DNA of 10,245 bases from Pirellulaceae bacterium. GTDB lineage: Bacteria > Planctomycetota > Planctomycetia > Pirellulales > Pirellulaceae. This document shows, in pieces, positions 8,132 to 10,245 of the stretch (positions are counted from its first letter, which is position 1; each line of letters begins with the position of its first letter). The position numbers were made by a program, and so were the translations under genes. A model generated the notes under the pieces. The model was not told the DNA's origin. It was given only the letters and a program-made list of their open reading frames with translations, and did not search any database. The DNA lies in assembly GCA_020846515.1 (NCBI GenBank), contig JADLDX010000703.1, positions 1 to 10,245 of the forward strand, given 5' to 3'.

Positions 8132-8151
8132 ACCCTCCCTTTAGGGAGGGT
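8132..8151 (+). other. Stem-loop ACCCTCCC/GGGAGGGT
   Basis: A perfect 8-bp stem (8132-8139 with 8144-8151) closes a TTTA loop 17 bases after the channel stop codon. It is not followed by a T run, so it is more likely a 3'-end-stabilising or REP-type hairpin than a terminator by itself. Its arms match the CCCTCCC/GGGAGGG arms of the repeats downstream, so it may be a reduced copy of the same palindrome. Confidence 0.6.
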
Positions 8152-8153
8152 CG

Positions 8154-8183
8154 AAAAACAGGCGCTACTGCAGCCTGTTTTTT
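8154..8183 (+). terminator. Rho-independent terminator, apparently bidirectional
   Basis: AAAAACAGGC (8154-8163) pairs perfectly with GCCTGTTTTT (8173-8182) around a nine-base loop, and a sixth T follows. Read on the plus strand it is a GC-containing stem ending in TTTTTT, about 40 bp after the channel gene. Read on the minus strand the A run becomes a T run, so the same structure can stop the convergent transcript from the 8501-9517 gene. It probably marks the end of the T6SS-channel transcription unit. Confidence 0.8.
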
Positions 8184-8335
8184 CGGGGAGGGTGCGTGCG
8201 CCGCACGGACGAGTCGGCAGCTGCGAGATGCGAGCCTTGGTTAGTCGTTAGAGGCCCCCTCCCCGACTGAGCTGCCGCCAGTCGACCCTCCCGCTGCTAC
8301 GCAGCGGGAGGGTTAGTCCCGCTGCTGCGCAGCGT
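8184..8335 (+). repeat. REP-like palindromic module, copy 1 (152 bp)
   Basis: This is the first of two tandem near-identical units. It contains, in order, an outer inverted repeat TCGGGGAGGG (8183-8192) with CCCTCCCCGA (8257-8266), a small GTGCG/CGCAC hairpin (8192-8206), CGACTG/CAGTCG (8264-8269 with 8279-8284), a perfect 13-bp hairpin ACCCTCCCGCTGC/GCAGCGGGAGGGT (8285-8297 with 8301-8313, loop TAC), and a terminal hairpin CGCTGC/GCAGCG (8320-8325 with 8329-8334). No coding capacity is apparent. It lies between convergent genes, the usual place for repetitive extragenic palindromes. Genome-wide copy number is unknown from this window. Confidence 0.85.
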
Positions 8336-8487
8336 CGGGGAGGGTGCGTGCGCCGCACAGGCGAGTTCGCAGCTGCGAGATGCGAGCCTTGGTTAGTCGT
8401 TAGAGGCCCCCTCCCCGACTGAGCTGACGCCAGTCGACCCTCCCGCTGCTACGCAGCGGGAGGGTTAGTTCCCACTGCTGCGCAGTG
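8336..8487 (+). repeat. REP-like palindromic module, copy 2 (152 bp)
   Basis: This second tandem unit is offset by exactly 152 bp over most of its length. It differs from copy 1 at four clustered positions near 8359-8368, at 8427, at one extra base near 8470, and in the last hairpin. The 13-bp hairpin is conserved without change (8437-8449 with 8453-8465). The last hairpin reads CACTGC/GCAGTG (8473-8478 with 8482-8487) where copy 1 has CGCTGC/GCAGCG, so both arms changed together and pairing is kept. The unit ends 13 bp before the 3' end of the minus-strand gene. Confidence 0.85.
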
Positions 8488-8500
8488 AGAGGGGTAATTC

Positions 8501-9517
8501 TCATGACGCGAGGATGTGGCAGTGCTTGGTAAGCCATTGATGTGTGCGGTGAGGTGCGGTTGGTTGATCGGTGCCAGCGGCATTCCATAGCGAACTGGCA
8601 CCATCGCCGGTGACGCGGATCCGGCCGCCAACCAGCGAGGCCAGATGGCGCGCACATTGGTAGGCCAGTGGCGGTGAACGGTCGGCATCGTCGAGGCAAT
8701 GCACTGCTTCGCAAAGCAACTGGGCACTGGCCAAAGACCAACTGCGAAGATCAATAGACGGGCTGCTCAGGCCCTGTAGTGCGAAATCGAATCGTTCTAA
8801 GGCTGGCTGCAGCTTTACTTCAGCTTCCACCCGGCCTATCGCGTGTGACCAACTCGCCAGTTGCGCCTTTAGCCAGGCTATCTGTTCGAGGAGTGTGCGG
8901 GAAGGCAGTTCGATCTGCGGCCAAAAGGCATCGAGGGTCGCCCCGGTCGCTACATCCAGCTGCAAACGATCCTGGAACTGAATCGTCATCGAAGTTGTGT
9001 CGCGGCCCAAGGAGACCGCAATCGCTTGCCCAGCACCCAACGTAATCGCCGAACTCCCTGCGCCGCAGGCGACTGTTGCCGGCTGGCCTGCCTCGTTGAC
9101 GAACGTAAGTTCAACTGGGATGGGGCCAACGACTCGCGCGTCGTTGCCCGCCGTTGAAGGACTGGACACAGCGGCCGAAGATCCCGACACTGTGCCTGCG
9201 CCGGAATGAATCTCCGGTTGAAGCGCCGGTTTAGTCTCCGGCAAGACAGACTTGACCATTTCGTTGGCTACATCCAAGGCTTCTCGCTGTTCGATGACCG
9301 CTAGAGAGAAAATCAAATTCGGTAACAGGCTGCGAAACTTCGGGTGAGTTTGCTGGGCAGGCATGAAGAGGTGTTGGGATTCGCCCGCGGCATCGGGCAA
9401 TTCAAAGTCTAATCGGTCGGCACTGGCATGAACTCGCCATTTCTTCTGCGTCATGTAGGCTATTACATGCGAGAGGCTGATTGTACCGAACAGTGTTTGA
9501 ATATTCTGAATCGACAA
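8501..9517 (-). CDS. Uncharacterised 338-residue protein
   Basis: I do not recognise the family. The N-terminal part (about 1-92) looks like a compact domain with an early helix (SLSHVIAYM), a short strand-rich stretch containing KKWRVHASADRLDFELPD and a second helix (NLIFSLAVIEQREALDVANEMV). A Ser/Ala/Pro/Gly-rich linker (about 93-127) follows. A strand-rich middle region (130-195) has PVELTFVNEAGQPATV and a SMTIQFQDRLQLDV segment. The rest (205-338) is mainly helical. No signal peptide, membrane helix or catalytic motif stands out, so it appears cytoplasmic. The start is TTG at 9517, supported by GGAGAG five bases upstream; the first internal Met is residue 22, inside the first helix. A glycosyltransferase gene ends 66 bp upstream on the same strand, so they are probably co-transcribed. 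Coding is supported by length, the start site and the domain-linker-domain layout. Confidence 0.75.
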   Translation of the reverse strand: MSIQNIQTLFGTISLSHVIAYMTQKKWRVHASADRLDFELPDAAGESQHLFMPAQQTHPKFRSLLPNLIFSLAVIEQREALDVANEMVKSVLPETKPALQPEIHSGAGTVSGSSAAVSSPSTAGNDARVVGPIPVELTFVNEAGQPATVACGAGSSAITLGAGQAIAVSLGRDTTSMTIQFQDRLQLDVATGATLDAFWPQIELPSRTLLEQIAWLKAQLASWSHAIGRVEAEVKLQPALERFDFALQGLSSPSIDLRSWSLASAQLLCEAVHCLDDADRSPPLAYQCARHLASLVGGRIRVTGDGASSLWNAAGTDQPTAPHRTHQWLTKHCHILAS

Positions 9518-9522
9518 TGGAA

Positions 9523-9528
9523 CTCTCC
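9523..9528 (-). promoter_or_regulatory. Ribosome binding site deciding the TTG start at 9517
   Basis: Read on the minus strand, GGAGAG stands five bases before TTG 9517. This purine-rich match is the reason to accept the rare TTG start rather than a methionine 21 codons further in. Confidence 0.6.
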
Positions 9529-9583
9529 GTTGGGCTGAATGTTTGTATTGAGTATGGGTATCAGTGCCCTGGGTTGACGGCGG

Positions 9584-10245
9584 CTAAGGCTGTTTAGACG
9601 AAGGGAAACCGCGGCTGACGCCCGCTGGTGCAGGTGGGGATGGTTGAGTTAGCAGTGCTTGGATGCTCTGTGCGAATCGTCGGGCGTCGCAGACGATCGA
9701 CTGTGCCATTTGCGTGTGTAGCCGTTGGCGGATGGATCCAGCGACCTGCGCATCGCACCTATGCACCAAGATTTGTTGCGCTCGATCGATAACCAGGTCG
9801 CGATATTCGTCGAGACTCTTGGCGATGTAACCTACTTCGCCAACCGATCGTAAAATGCTGGTGGTGATTCGACCGCATAACGTTTCAGCTTCACAGGTGA
9901 TCACGGGCACGCCCAACCACAGCGCATCGCAAGCCGCTAGCGGGCTGCACACCGGATAGGGATCAACGACCAGGTCGACACCCTGAAAAAACTCGAACGC
10001 TTCGATACGCGAAACGGTCGCTACCAATTTCAAGCGATCTCGCTCCAAGCCTGCTTGATGAAATCGTTCTGTCACTTCCTGGCAAATCGATTCATCGGCA
10101 TAAGCCGCATCGGCCAGTTGGAAATGATATTGGGGTAGGCTTGCCAGAACTTCGCACCAATGATTCAGCAAGACGGCCGTTAACTGCATCGGCGCGCAGG
10201 CGCTACCCAGGATGGCTTTGTCACTCGACTGTGCAATCGGGGCCA
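9584..10245 (-). CDS. OGT/SPINDLY-like glycosyltransferase (GT41 type), C-terminal part (partial)
   Basis: The frame stays open to the right edge, so 219 residues of a larger protein are visible; the Met at 10189 is internal to the domain and not the start. The visible part resembles the second Rossmann lobe of O-GlcNAc-transferase-like enzymes, which usually follow TPR repeats and move a sugar from a nucleotide donor to protein or another acceptor. Support is, in order: LLNHWCEVLASLPQYHFQL, matching the W-x-x-I-L-x-x-V-P region; a helix with FHQAGLERDRL; FFQGVDLVVDPYP; DALWLGVPVIT (about 106-116); GRITTSILRSVG; and EYRDLVIDRA. In human OGT the phosphate-contacting His-Thr-Thr stands seven to five residues before the DVLWAG motif. 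Here the aligned stretch is Pro-Leu-Ala, so activity or donor may differ. A Pro-rich tail (PSPPAPAG) ends the protein. Family is likely; substrate is unknown. The 338-residue gene follows 66 bp downstream. Confidence 0.8.
   Translation of the reverse strand, partial: APIAQSSDKAILGSACAPMQLTAVLLNHWCEVLASLPQYHFQLADAAYADESICQEVTERFHQAGLERDRLKLVATVSRIEAFEFFQGVDLVVDPYPVCSPLAACDALWLGVPVITCEAETLCGRITTSILRSVGEVGYIAKSLDEYRDLVIDRAQQILVHRCDAQVAGSIRQRLHTQMAQSIVCDARRFAQSIQALLTQPSPPAPAGVSRGFPSSKQP

Noticed and set aside
8285..8313. The 13-bp GC-rich hairpin as a terminator
   Set aside because: No T run follows it on either strand; the 8154-8183 structure is the convincing terminator.
8184..8487. Two direct repeats considered as a CRISPR array or tRNA-type structure
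   Set aside because: The repeat unit is 152 bp with no spacers and no cas genes, and the hairpins do not form a cloverleaf or contain an anticodon arm.
8400..8754. Minus-strand open frames of 101-113 codons across the repeat and the end of the 338-residue gene
   Set aside because: They run through palindromic repeats and overlap a better-supported gene in another frame; no family features.
9518..9583. Terminator or promoter between the glycosyltransferase and the 338-residue gene
   Set aside because: I see no stem with a T run and no convincing -35/-10 pair in these 66 bp, so the two genes are treated as one transcription unit.

Overview
The window is bacterial. It carries the distal part of a type VI secretion system (T6SS) operon on the plus strand, an intergenic region full of GC-rich palindromes, and two convergent genes on the minus strand. 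Three things point to a planctomycete, probably a Pirellula/Rhodopirellula-type lineage: moderate GC with mixed ATG, GTG and TTG starts; large uncharacterised proteins; and repeated palindromes of the CCCTCCCGCTGC...GCAGCGGGAGGG kind between genes. This placement is inferred from style and family variants, because no rRNA or marker gene is present.

Bases 1-6029 hold four core T6SS genes in order: the 3' end of tssE (gp25-like baseplate wedge), tssF, tssG (overlapping tssF by 37 bp) and tssH/clpV, the AAA+ ATPase that recycles the contracted sheath. TssE, TssF and TssG together build the baseplate around the spike, and ClpV disassembles the TssB/TssC sheath after firing. The proximal genes (tssB, tssC, hcp and others) would lie to the left, outside the window. 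A 130-bp gap separates tssG from clpV.

Bases 6065-8114 hold two non-core genes in the same direction with small gaps of 35 and 31 bp. The first encodes an unrecognised 353-residue soluble protein with a lysine-rich, histone-H1-like C-terminal tail containing four Ser-Pro-Lys motifs. The second encodes a single-domain six-helix voltage-gated cation channel of the bacterial Nav/Cav family, with selectivity filter TLEGWND, which predicts unusual and possibly calcium-preferring permeation. A strong, symmetrical rho-independent terminator follows the channel, so the T6SS transcript plausibly ends with the channel gene.

Bases 8115-8500 contain no gene. They hold two stem-loops and then two tandem copies of a 152-bp REP-like palindromic module, with a fragment of the same module overlapping the channel stop codon. 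One hairpin shows a matched base-pair change between the two copies.

Bases 8501-10245 (minus strand) hold an unrecognised 338-residue protein with a TTG start. Upstream of it is the C-terminal part of an OGT/SPINDLY-like (GT41) glycosyltransferase that runs off the right edge. These two are probably co-transcribed and unrelated to the T6SS.

The most interesting points are the Ca-like voltage-gated channel placed at the end of a T6SS operon, the SPK-tailed companion protein, and the structured tandem repeat.
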